Origin: Eunapius fragilis
Lineage: Eukaryota > Porifera > Demospongiae > Spongillida > Spongillidae
Reading direction: 5' to 3'
Length of the DNA stretch: 64,000 nucleotides
Assembly: GCA_963681505.1 (NCBI GenBank)
Contig: OY811971.1
Coordinates: forward strand, 1,351,501-1,415,500
Shown here: positions 42,895-52,512 of the stretch, piece by piece
Numbering within the stretch: position 1 is the stretch's first letter
Layout of the letters: each line of letters starts with the position of its first letter
Position numbers and translations under genes: made by a program
The notes under the pieces: model-generated
Database searches by the model: none
Told to the model about the DNA's origin: nothing
The model's input: only the letters and a program-made list of their open reading frames with translations

Positions 42895-45800
42895 ATGGGG
42901 AGAAAACAAGGTACCACTTCATGTGTCTCCTTAGACCTGATGAATAGGACTGGGCACTCGAAGTTTAGGCTGGATTGCAGAACGAAGAGGACGACAAAGG
43001 ATGGCTCATTTGCGCTGTCAGTGTGCATCCCGTTGGATAAAGTGAGCTTGTTTCCTATCTCCATTCCACTAAAAGACCTTCCTCTAAAGGTGGGAATGTA
43101 AAGAACGCTTTTCTGTACAATCTTGATGCATGCATTAAATTTCAGATATCCATTCCTTTGGAGATAGTGAACAGTGCGGTGTTTGACAGTTTCAGCCATT
43201 TCCTAGCGCGCATGGAATGGAGTTATGTACTTCAACCTGGTAGGTATACAACAGTTTATTTTCTTTCACTTATTCAATGTTGGGGATTCACATGATTACT
43301 TTTGACAGGTTGGGTGAAGTTTCCTATTGAAGATGGCACACATGCGTTGTTTTCAAAAGTGTGGAAGTCTGAAGGTGGTGTTGTAGAAACGCAGACAAAT
43401 CTTCAGATTATGCACAACTTCTCATGGGAAGTTACTGTTAGCGGAAAACTGGTACCCCGTCAAGACACATGCACACTTTTGCGTGGCCTTCCAGCATCAA
43501 TTACATCTGGTATGCATACATGTACATCATTTGTGGTATAATGATATTTCACAATACCACGTTCATTTTCAGTTTCAGATTTGGATGTGGTCATCAAGAC
43601 TATTGACACTGGTCAACTATGTGTTGGGAATCCAGATGACGTTTTCAAAGTTCTGATGCCTAAAAAGACATTTTTAAGCAAAGATGGTATGTACATGTAT
43701 ATTGCATCATATTGTGTTCATCAAGCTCATACATGATAGGAATCAGTGTTGTGGCAGTAGTGGAAGAATTGATGCTTGGTTACCCTACTATACGTTCGAG
43801 TGGCTGCGAAGTTCTGTTATGCATTGGTCCATCCAAACGATGCTTGCAGTGCACCATGCATCGCAAAAGTCTTCATGCAATGATTGCGCAGAGCAGAGCT
43901 GAAACCAATGCTGAAAGGGTCATGCCTACCAGTCACACCAACTATCGCTACATGTCTGCACCAGATCTCCGCAGTCGACTTTCCTTGCTGCATAAAGAAA
44001 ATCGCAAAACAACATTGCAGATTGAGCGACTCAGGAAGAAGGTGGCTCGTTATTGTGAAGAGGATGATGGAATGGAAGTAGATGATGAAACTCATGATGA
44101 CTTGAAGAGCATTGTAGCCAACAATTCTGCCACTGTTGTTGGTTCCTATCCACCTGATGCTTTGGAGAGAATATTTTGGGAACAGCAGGAAAAGGCAGCT
44201 TTGACAACAAATGCACGTTCCATGAAATGGCATCCATTAATGATCAGGTGGTGTCTCTACTTACGACACATTTCTTCAAAGGCTTATGAGGCAATCCACA
44301 GATCTGGGTTACTTGCACTGCCAACACAACGCACATTGAAGGATTACACCTATTTTACATCCACCATCATCGGATTCTCAGCAGATGTCGATCGCCAGTT
44401 GATGAGTGCCACTAAGCTGAGCAGTTGTGCTGACTATGAGAAGTGTGTCATTCTTGTCATTGATGAAGTCTACATCAAAGAAGATCTGGTGTTTGACAAG
44501 CGAAATGGCAACCTATTGGGTTTTGTAAGTCTCGGTGGAATAAACAATAAGCTGACAGGGCTACAAAAGTTCATAGCAGGAGAGGCGACAGACGACCTAG
44601 CCAAGTCAATGCTTGTGATCATGGTTCGGGGTTTGTTCAGTAGGTTGTGCTTCCCTTATGCCCAATTTGCCACAACATCTTTGACTGGAGATCAACTCAT
44701 TGAACCCATGTGGACAGCTGTAGCGAGGCTTGAAAGGTGTGGCTTTAAGGTGCTGGGGATTACTGGTGATGGGGCTTCATCAAACCGTCGGTTTTTTAAG
44801 CTGCATGAAAAACAGTGCCACCTGGATAGCAAGATTGTAAATCCTCATGCTCCAGAACGTTACATTTTCTTCTTTTCTGACCCACCACATCTAATAAAGA
44901 CAGTGAGAAATTGCTGGTTGAACCGGAGGATGTGGGTAAGTGAGAGAGTGCTATAAATTTGTACATCTATCTCACTAAAGATTGTTCTGTTTTTCAGTGC
45001 AATGGAAAAGAGATTTTATGGTCACATCTAAAGAATCTGTACGAGTTGGAAAATGATCCTACAAAAACTGCTCCTGGCATGCGCATAGTGCCTAAATTGA
45101 AGTACGAGCATGTCCATGTGATTCCATTCTCCAAGATGAGGGTCGATCTTGCAGCACAAGTAAGTTTACTTTTGGGTTAGGGTGAGGGTTACGATTGTGG
45201 TTTATTTTAGCATTGTTTTACCGACATTAGGTGTTGAGTGAATCTGTTTCAAAGGCCATAGAACTGACTGGCGGTCCAGAAGTTAGTGAAACAGTTAAAT
45301 TCATTGGGATGATGGATAAGTTTTTTGACTGCCTAAATGTTGACAATTACAGCTGTGGTTTTGCTCAAAGGAAACCATTCAAACACCCATATAGATCCTC
45401 AAATGACTTTAGGTTGACTTGGTTGGAGAAGGAGTTCCTACCTTACCTGGACCAATGGGAACAAAGTGTATGGTCTCGTCAGTTTGAAGGTGATAAGTCC
45501 ACCATGATGCTTAGTGCTGAAACACTGCTCGGAATTCGTTTTACAGGTCGGTTGGCTATTTATTTTAATGCTATGCTTACTGCTGAACACCTATTTCTAA
45601 TTAGTGCAATCCTTCATTGGCTTGGTGACATACATCTTCACACTTCCTGGTGTAACATCCTTTCTGAGTGAAAAGATTAACCAAGATCCTCTAGAAAAAT
45701 TCTTTGGGTGTCAGCGGCAAAGAGGCAGAGCGAATGATAACCCCACAGTTTCAGAGTTTTGCAAGAACACTCAAGCTCTGAGAGTTGTGGCTTCTGTGCA

Positions 45801-45933
45801 GGACGTTGTTGGAGGCAATTGTCGGGGTCGGAAGCGCACTCAGAGCACTTCTGTTGACAGCACTGCCCCACTACAGAAACGAAAACAGATACGACCACCG
45901 GCAAAATGTGCACAGAAACGGCATAGTATGTAA
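42895..45933 (+). CDS. P-superfamily transposase, 8 exons
   Basis: Exons 42895-43089, 43146-43239, 43309-43509, 43573-43686, 43740-44935, 44998-45159, 45231-45546 and 45605-45933 join in phase over introns of 53-71 bases, giving 868 residues. The body has the P-element layout: a Cys pair block (CEVLLCIGPSKRCLQC), a predicted coiled coil (LRSRLSLLHKENRKTTLQIE), HPLMIRWCLYLRHIS, then RNase H-like catalytic blocks VIDEVYIKE (D about 443), GITGDGASSN (D about 545) and NQDPLEKFFGCQRQRG (D787, E790). The N-terminal 200 residues show no THAP C2CH finger, unlike Drosophila P and THAP9. The frame change near 45600 is resolved by a 58-base GT-AG intron. No lesion was seen. Confidence 0.85.
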
Positions 45934-45997
45934 TGTATTGTAATTGGTTGGTTACATGCATGTGACATAGCACAAATGATAAATTTCATACACATTC

Positions 45998-47099
45998 TCA
46001 AGTACAACTGGCAGTTTCAAGATTCTTACGCAGGGCCTTTTTTTTTTGGAGTGTGCTGCCTTTTAATTGTTTGTATTGTTCTACCCATCCACTAACATAT
46101 GCAAAACCTCTGACAGTTATCCATAATTTTGTTATGTCCTGAAGCAGGATAGATTCCTCCTCCTGTCCAAAATCAGCAGAAGCTATACTCCAATAAAACA
46201 AAATGTCCTCATTTGAAGTAATAGCATCTGTTAACCCCTTCACATCCAGTGTGTGCTGAGTGTTCATGTTCCTCACATGCCTTCGTGTTTCTTCCTCCAT
46301 GGCATAGAACACAGGATAAACACTGCCACTAACATGCCAAAGACCACCACGATCAATAGATTCCACCCATGCTGTAGAGTCATCGTTGCATGGCTCGCCT
46401 TCACCATAACTCTCGATTTCAAGCTTGTGGAGACACCAAATTAATTTATCTTTTGATGGATGTGAAGATTTTTTAAGCTTATCAACTAAATGCTTGCATA
46501 CATATCCAGCTGCATAACGTAAGGCACATTCCTCAATTCTGGTCATTGACTCAGTGCTGTCTTCTTTGCTGTTTATAGGAACTATTCCATCAACATGTCT
46601 TTCAACCATTTTGCCTAGAAGAAGGTCTGTTATGTGTTGGTATAGATTAGGTGGAGGAATACTCCCAATTGTTTGTTTGAAAAAGTCACACCAGGTATGC
46701 CTGAAGGTTGGGGATATCCGGATCTTATAGTAAGTGCTCCACATCTTTTCTCTCCCGGCATTGAACTTGGTAGACACTGAATTCACATGGCACACTGCTT
46801 TTGTTATATACCTCTGCATACTGGAAAGAAACTTGATTGTTGTCTCAGTTGTGGTGTTGCCTGCGATCCAGTCTTTCAGACTACAGGCTGCTTTCCTAGA
46901 GACTTCAGCCACAGGTGATGGCAGCAAAAAACTTTCATCCGCCAAGATTTCATCCAAAGCGGCAATAAAATCTCCTACAAAATTTACATAACAGCGTCTT
47001 ACTTGCTTGTGCGCATAAAGTGAAGCATGTCTTACCAACGAAAGTGGCTTTTAAACCGCTGTTGTCTTCGATCGCTTTGAACATTTGGCATCGTGCCAT
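45998..47099 (-). CDS. Accessory gene of the P-type element, unknown function
   Basis: Two minus-strand exons, 47099-47036 and 46974-45998, join in phase over a 61-base GT-AG intron, giving 346 residues starting MARCQMFKAIEDNSGL. This start is preferred because the open frame upstream of 46974 is intron. Motifs include FLSSMQRYITKAVCHVNS, ECALRYAAGYVCKHLVDKL and GGLWHVSGSVYPVFYAMEEE. Similar uncharacterised proteins accompany transposon genes in sponges and cnidarians, as far as I recall; no function is known. It ends 65 bases from the transposase stop, tail to tail. Its ATG lies 24 bases inside the 11-bp subterminal repeat, so transcription must begin at the element's right end. Confidence 0.75.
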
Positions 47100-47122
47100 G
47101 ATAATAGTGGAATGGGTACGAG

Positions 47123-47133
47123 AACTATGCGGA
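47123..47133 (-). repeat. P-type element right 11-bp subterminal repeat
   Basis: The complement reads TCCGCATAGTT, 50 bases from the right end, immediately upstream of the accessory gene. It pairs with 42430-42440. Confidence 0.65.
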
Positions 47134-47151
47134 CTGCACGTGTTAATTGAC

Positions 47152-47183
47152 TTGTTTCCTATCCTTCTACTCTATAATCTATG
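47152..47183 (-). repeat. P-type element right terminal inverted repeat
   Basis: 32 bases, perfect complement of 42356-42387. Confidence 0.92.
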
Positions 47184-49371
47184 GGTCGTCAGAGAAGGCC
47201 CGATATACACTAACATATACCTCCAGGACCTGAACGGGATGTCGGAGATATATCTTGGCCTGACCGACTTAGCGAACATCTATTTCTTCATCCACGTCAG
47301 CTTCATCACCAGGCTGGGGTTCGTATTTGATCCGTCCAGACAGATATATTCCTGCTTCGCCTCAGAGAGGATGCTCTGCAACAAGACCACGCTGGAAGTG
47401 TGCATCCAGAAAGGATTCTGGTACGGCGAGCTTCAGGGTGGGGGAAATGACACCATGAACACTGTCGCTCCCTGCTCCCCGTAGCACTGCCAGTTCACGG
47501 GAAAGCGATGCTCGCAAGCGTGCGATGCGCTAAGCTCGTTCTGTTTGCTGTCTGGTAACCAAGACGACCAGTGCAGCAACAATAGGGGCGGAGTTCTCTG
47601 CTCCAGGTGCAGGTACAACCATTCGTTCACCTACGATGCCTTGCAGTGCGTCCCTTCTCAGACATGCTCCGCTCTGCATACTGTCTTCTTCACTTTCTGC
47701 ATCATCCTATTCTGGGTAGCCATTATTGTATTCGCAACGGTAATCCTCCAATTGAATGCAAAGTTAGGAACCGGATGCACTTTCGCTTTCATTTACTACT
47801 TCAGCGTCGTGCCACTTCTGCTCCCCTCAAACCCTCCCTCCCTCTTCCTAAAGACTGCAGTCGACGTATTTGCGGGCATTGTGCAGCTGAACCCAAGGTT
47901 CCTGGGGCTGATAGAGTGGTGCGCATTTGAGTCATTGGACAACCTGGGCTACTGGACCCTCCGTTATCTCCACCGGCCCGAGTCCACCCTCTTGTCTTCC
48001 TCCTGGTGATGTTAGTGCTCTCCGTGGTGAAGTGGAGCTGCAAGAGGTTTCCACGCACCTCACTCAACAAGATACCGAGCGTGCAGATAAACTGTCTCCT
48101 CTTCGTGCTCGTCTTCTCCTCCCTCAGCGAGGTCAGTCTGAAGCTGCTCACCCCCGTCAGCCTAAACAGTCGCCTCTACGTTGCCGTGGAGCCCAGCGCG
48201 GAGCTATTCGACGAAGCTAAGCACCTCCCCCATGTCCTCCTGGCCCTGGTAGTGGAGTGCGCGCTACTACTGCCATCCGTGCTGGTGTTGGCGTTTGGGC
48301 CCCTCGTGGAGAGACTGAGGAGCTCTCAGAACAGGCCGTGTAACAACGGAATGCTCAGCGAGTACCAAACTTGCTACAGGAGAGGGTCCAGGTAGGTGGC
48401 CAGCTTCTACCTCATCGCACGCCAGGCCGTGTTCTTGGTTCCAGTCCTGTGCTTGTCCACAGAGGCCAGCAGCGTCTTCTTCCTCCAGGTCCTCACCGTC
48501 CTCACGGCCGTCTCTCACACGGCCCTGCAGCCGTACAAGAGGTCCTGGCTGAACGTGGTGGACGCCCTGCTCCTATTTGACCTGGCCCTCGTCTCCCTCC
48601 TCAACAGCACCGGGCTCCCGCCTTTAGCCGCGTCGTTACTCCTGCACTTCATCGTCCTCGTGCCCTGGGCTTACCCGGCCGCTGTGTTTGTGTGGCTCGG
48701 CGTGACCAGGATCAGGAGGAGGTTGAGGAGTTCGTGTGAGGCCGAGCTCTTCGTCATGAGCTACACTGTGGAGAAGAAGGCTTCGAACGTGCCGTCAGAC
48801 GTCAGTGACTGTCCCATCTGCTACGAGGGCTTGATGGACCGCCTCCCAAGAAAGGACCACTACCATAGCATCAGTGTCATGTAACCATTTCATGTAATTT
48901 TTTTTTGCATATCAAGCATGCATGCGCTTGCTGTTTGATAAACTTCCACAACAAGATCTAGGCACTTGCTGAAATGATAATATCATCTCGCATGCAAGGG
49001 CTCTGTAGTGTGTATCCAAGTCTGTGTGATCCATTGCTGATATCTTTATTGCATGCACTGAACTACCAGCTTGCATGTATAGAATGCCTGCATGGTACAA
49101 ACCCCTCCCTCTCTGCTCTCTCTCTCTCCCTCCATCACCCCCTCCCCTCCTTCCCTCCCTCCATCCCTCCTCGGCTCTATTCACTAGTGGATAAATTTCA
49201 CCACTAATATCCCAGCATGCATCACTTCTAGAGGATGTGGGTGTTAGCTGGTATGATTAAAGAAAGCACATGCATGGAAGTGTACCGAGTCCACGGTACT
49301 GGAACACCTTTATGGAAGTGGGGCAAGGAGAGGAGCCGACCTTCTTAGAGGTGGACCATTCATTAAGTACA

Positions 49372-49654
49372 CAAGTGATAAAAACATTCTCTATGCGAGA
49401 AGGTTGGTGGTATATAGGAATCAAAGGCGGTGGTGGTGTAAAAAGCAAGGGAACAAGGATTGTGATTGAAAAGGAAAAAAGAAATAGACCTATATTAGCA
49501 GCATGTCGTCATGTTTAACTGTGTGTGCTAATATAGGTCTATTTCATTTTTCCTTTTCAATCACAATCCTTGTTCCCTTGCTTTTTACACCACCACCGCC
49601 TTTGATTCCTATATACCACCAACCTTCTCGCATAGAGAATGTTTTTATCACTTG
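49372..49654. repeat. Outer Helitron 3' terminal palindrome
   Basis: A 283-base fold-back with arms of about 128 bases, nearly identical to 61165-61447 and 5939-6225. In minus orientation it ends the outer Helitron. Confidence 0.85.
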
Positions 49655-49848
49655 TTTCCTACATTTTTTGGTAGATTTAGTATTGTATTTAGTTCTTGAA
49701 AAGTAACCATGTAGCAAGAATGTCAAATGACAGTTTTATTTTAGAATCTCGTGGCCATGCAATTTTTTGAGGTGTGGGTGTACCATTAAAACACACAGTA
49801 TTACTATTTAAACAATAAGTACAAGTATTTCATTTATAACCCAGGAGC

Positions 49849-50465
49849 ATGTCATCTTGTATAGGATATACTGCTGTATATTCTGGACCAGGATATACTT
49901 CTGTATATCCAGGATATATAGCAGGTAGAGCAGGTGGAGCTAATCCTGCAGCTGGACATGGATGGAACCACTCGTGGACCTGGACCTGAAACAAATCCTC
50001 CACTGGCAAGTGAAGCCATATAATACATCAGACAAAGATTACATGTACCCACTGATCTCACGCTATTATCAGATAAACCACAATACGTTGTCATCAGCAA
50101 CTTTGATACTATTAGATATAAATTATGCACCACAATACACATTAACATTATTACGAAATTGTTGTCAGCGAACAGCGTGCACATATTTCAAACAACAGCA
50201 CGGAGAGAGCTGCAATATCTTCCGCTGTAACTGTTGCATAAAATATTTTAGCGATACACTTTTCATGCTATAATTTATGTCCAGATCCAACATTCATGGT
50301 GTAACGCACATTCGGGGTGGTCGCTTTGATGGTCCTTTCAGTAGCGCGCTTGACACCTTGTCGTGTCTTGTATTGCACTCGTTTGGCATATCTGTAGGTG
50401 TACGAGTGGCTAGTTGTTGCCGGGTTTTTTTTTTCTGTAAGGGCGGTGGTGTGGGGGGGACACAT
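49849..50465 (-). pseudogene. Relics of Helitron ORFs in the outer element
   Basis: On the minus strand, about 50465-50270 encodes YRYAKRVQYKTRQGVKRATE, matching the end of the basic ORF at 52000-52085. 49990-49849 encodes IYPGYTEVYPGPEYTAVYP and ends like the proline-rich frame at 60454-61002. Sequence between them matches the intron near 52370-52440. The helicase is absent, so this is a deletion derivative. Confidence 0.7.
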
Positions 50466-50920
50466 TCTAATTGGAGCCTCTTACTTCACATTATCTGCTG
50501 TAGACTGTATACCGTAGTATCTGATCGCGTATGTAGTTCCACCGACAGAATTCGAAAGTTATGCTATATAAGAAGCTATAGTATAGAAATCAATTCGGTC
50601 AAAACAATTATATGCGATAGTGTCGGGTACTTACGTGTATGGTAGTTTTGGCTTTCATTTCAAGCTGCGTAACGAATGATAAGAGTTGAGAGTAACGCAC
50701 AGGCGTCATGCAGAAAATGATACCTTGAATATTCGTCAGGAGCCTTCCTATAACGTTATCGCTGCTCCATTCCGTTTCTCAACCATTTGGCATTATGGTT
50801 GGACATTTATACATGGAGCCGTAGGGACCCGAAAAGGCTCTTGGATTCAGTGCGTATACCTCTTCCACAGCGTGCGGGAATATTAAGAATTTGAATCACG
50901 CCCACGACACGTGGCTATTA

Positions 50921-50945
50921 TCGGAACCTACGCGAGTAGGTTCCA
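50921..50945 (+). repeat. Helitron 5' terminus with hairpin
   Basis: TC followed by arms GGAACCTAC and GTAGGTTCC around GCGA. The same terminus occurs at 4830, in inverse orientation at 61916, and in a diverged form at 63855. Each is preceded by A. Confidence 0.8.
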
Positions 50946-51457
50946 TATAGGAATCCAACAGTATCATGAATGTCATTATAAAAACGTCACTCACGTCTAG
51001 CGGGACATTTAAGAATCGGGTCACTTCGCTCTTAGTGGCAATGGAGCGATATCAAAAAGGACAACAGTTCTGCGTTGTATCTGCGTCACAAGACGGTGTA
51101 CTTTTAGAGAACAAAAATACTCGTCCCCATCGTCCGTACCCAGTCCCACCTAAAATTTCTCCTCCGTCGGCTTCTTCTTCTTCTTCTTCCTTCCGGAGAG
51201 TATAACTCACGACAGGAACGTTTGTAAAGCACGCCAAGTGTACCAATCGCTTCAGGATGCGTCCGCAGGTTATCTTTGGGGGTCTGTTAGATGCCTAACT
51301 GATCGGGCAATTAAATAAAGCGAGTAGTTCCTTATTTGGCGTTGATCTACAAATAGCGCATTACATCACTAGGTACATTACGCAGCCAATATAAAATAAC
51401 CAGCCGTTATTAAATTCGTTGATTTTCCCATGCAATCTAACACACTTGGGCTAAAAA

Positions 51458-52102
51458 ATGCCTTCACGTAAACAGAAGAAGAGATTGCAACAACGAGCGG
51501 AATACCTCCAAACCAAAGACGAAGTGTTAGAAATAAAGTCATCGCAAGAGTGTAAAGCTAAAGCCCGTGCGCGCTATTTAGCAAATCCTGAGAAAAAGAA
51601 GGCCTCTGTTCGCGACAGCTACAAGGCAAATCCTGAGAAAAAGAAGGCCTCTGTTCTCGAAAGCTACAAGGCTAATCCTGAGAAAAAGAAGGCCTCTGTT
51701 CGCGAAAGCTACAAGGCTAATCCTGAGAAAAAGAAGGCCTCTGTTCGCGAAAGCTACAAGGCTAATCCTGAGAAAAAGAAGGCCTCTGTTCGCGAAAGCT
51801 ACAAGGCTAATCCTGAGAAAAAGAAGGCCTCTGTTCGCGACAGCTACTATGCTGATGTTGAATCCACGAGGTCTACTAAAAGACAGCGATATCAGAATGA
51901 CATTGATGAAAACCGTGCTTCTAAAAGAGCAAAGTACAAGGACTATTCTGATACCGTTCGGGCATCTAAAAGGAGTCGCTACTGGAAAGACCCCGATGCT
52001 GCCAGATATGCCAAACGAGTGCAATACAAGACACGACACGGTGTCAAGCGCGCTACTGAAAGGACAGACAAAGCTACCACCCAAAGGTGCGTTACAGCAT
52101 GA
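51458..52102 (+). CDS. Basic tandem-repeat ORF at the Helitron 5' end
   Basis: Frame of 214 codons starting MPSRKQKKR. It contains six near-identical 15-residue units of the type SYKANPEKKKASVRE (51586-51845), then degenerating units with the same spacing (RYQNDIDENRASKRAKY, RYWKDPDAARYAKR). It is very Lys/Arg-rich, so nucleic-acid binding is likely (inference). A donor AAAG/GTGCGT at 52087 is conserved in the shrunken copy at 5475 (GTACGT), and the downstream Rep/helicase frame opens at an acceptor, so this is probably the first exon of the Helitron protein. The phases do not match for that donor (phase 2 into phase 0). A weaker donor at 52091 (GTTACA) would fit. Confidence 0.6.
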   Translation: MPSRKQKKRLQQRAEYLQTKDEVLEIKSSQECKAKARARYLANPEKKKASVRDSYKANPEKKKASVLESYKANPEKKKASVRESYKANPEKKKASVRESYKANPEKKKASVRESYKANPEKKKASVRDSYYADVESTRSTKRQRYQNDIDENRASKRAKYKDYSDTVRASKRSRYWKDPDAARYAKRVQYKTRHGVKRATERTDKATTQRCVTA

Positions 52103-52289
52103 ATGTTGAATCCATAAATTATGAGCATGCCATAGTGTATCGCTAAAATGGAAGGAATATTTTATGTAACAGTTACAGCGGTAGATATTGCATCTCTCTC
52201 CACTCTTAGTGCTGTTTGAAATGTGTGCACGCTGTTCGTCAAAGACAATTTCGTAATATTGTGGTGCATAGTTTATCTGATAATGGCGT

Positions 52290-52368
52290 CAAGCAGGCCG
52301 GGGGTTCGTAACCAGGGAAAATAGCTGATTCTATTTTACGGGTTTCTATGGTTACGAACCCGGCCCTG
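52290..52368. repeat. Small hairpin insertion in the Helitron intron
   Basis: Ends GCAGGCCGGG and CCCGGCCCTGC with inner arms GGTTCGTAACCA and TGGTTACGAACC. The flanking sequence (TATTGTGGTGCA to GATAATGGCG) is repeated on both sides, at 52257 and 52388. Confidence 0.6.
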
Positions 52369-52512
52369 CAAAGTTGCTGATGATAATGTATTGTGGTGCA
52401 TGGTTTATCTGATAATAGCGTGAGAACATGTAATCTTTGATGTATATGGCTTTGCCACTGCCAATGCTTTAAAACTTTACCTTTTAACTGAGGGTTGTTT
52501 AAACAACTTTAG

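Larger units (their letters stand above)
42356..47183 (+). mobile_element. Intact-looking P-type transposon
   Basis: The 4828-bp element has perfect 32-bp terminal inverted repeats (42356-42387, 47152-47183) beginning CATAGATTATAGAG. GGTCGTC flanks both ends (42349-42355, 47184-47190). Copy A (near 3785-3796) carries GGTCGTC once and no insertion, proving the ends. 11-bp subterminal inverted repeats TCCGCATAGTT lie at 42430-42440 and, inverted, at 47123-47133. Drosophila P likewise has 31-bp ends and 11-bp internal repeats, but an 8-bp duplication. The element encodes a P-superfamily transposase and a second gene on the other strand. Perfect ends and intact frames suggest recent activity. Confidence 0.9.
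41958..48884 (+). pseudogene. Multi-pass membrane protein, copy B, split by the P-type element
   Basis: The gene resumes after the P-type element at 47191 (GPIYTNIYLQDLNGMSEIYL). It then shows the Cys-rich NRGGVLCSRC segment, membrane segments near 47690-47830, 48005-48120, 48220-48300 and 48400-48680, and the tail CPICYEGLMDRLPRKDHYHS. Besides the 4.8-kb insertion there is a frameshift near 47970 (YWTLRYLH to VHPLVFLLVML). There is also TAG at 48394-48396 where the context suggests TGG (Trp). The layout is an ectodomain with repeated cysteines followed by about eight membrane passes. The function is unknown; a receptor role is only a guess. Confidence 0.65.

Noticed and set aside
45231-45671. 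Frameshift suspected in the P transposase near 45600
   Set aside because: A 58-base GT-AG intron (45547-45604) joins the two frames in phase and gives the expected conserved sequence.
46974-47038. Upstream start of the P-element accessory frame at 47038
   Set aside because: The segment is intron: donor TTG/GTAAG at 47035 and acceptor TTTGTAG at 46975, with an in-phase exon and ATG at 47099.
47433-48518. Minus-strand frames opposite the membrane-protein gene
   Set aside because: The plus strand carries the duplicated membrane protein; the opposite frames are GC-skew shadows.
51586-51845. Six 45-bp repeats considered as a CRISPR-like array
   Set aside because: Units are contiguous without spacers and encode a repeated protein motif in frame; the genome is eukaryotic.
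52290-52368. tRNA-like arms (GGTTCGTAACC) in the Helitron intron
   Set aside because: The sequence is a simple hairpin with complementary outer ends and lacks D-arm, anticodon and acceptor features.
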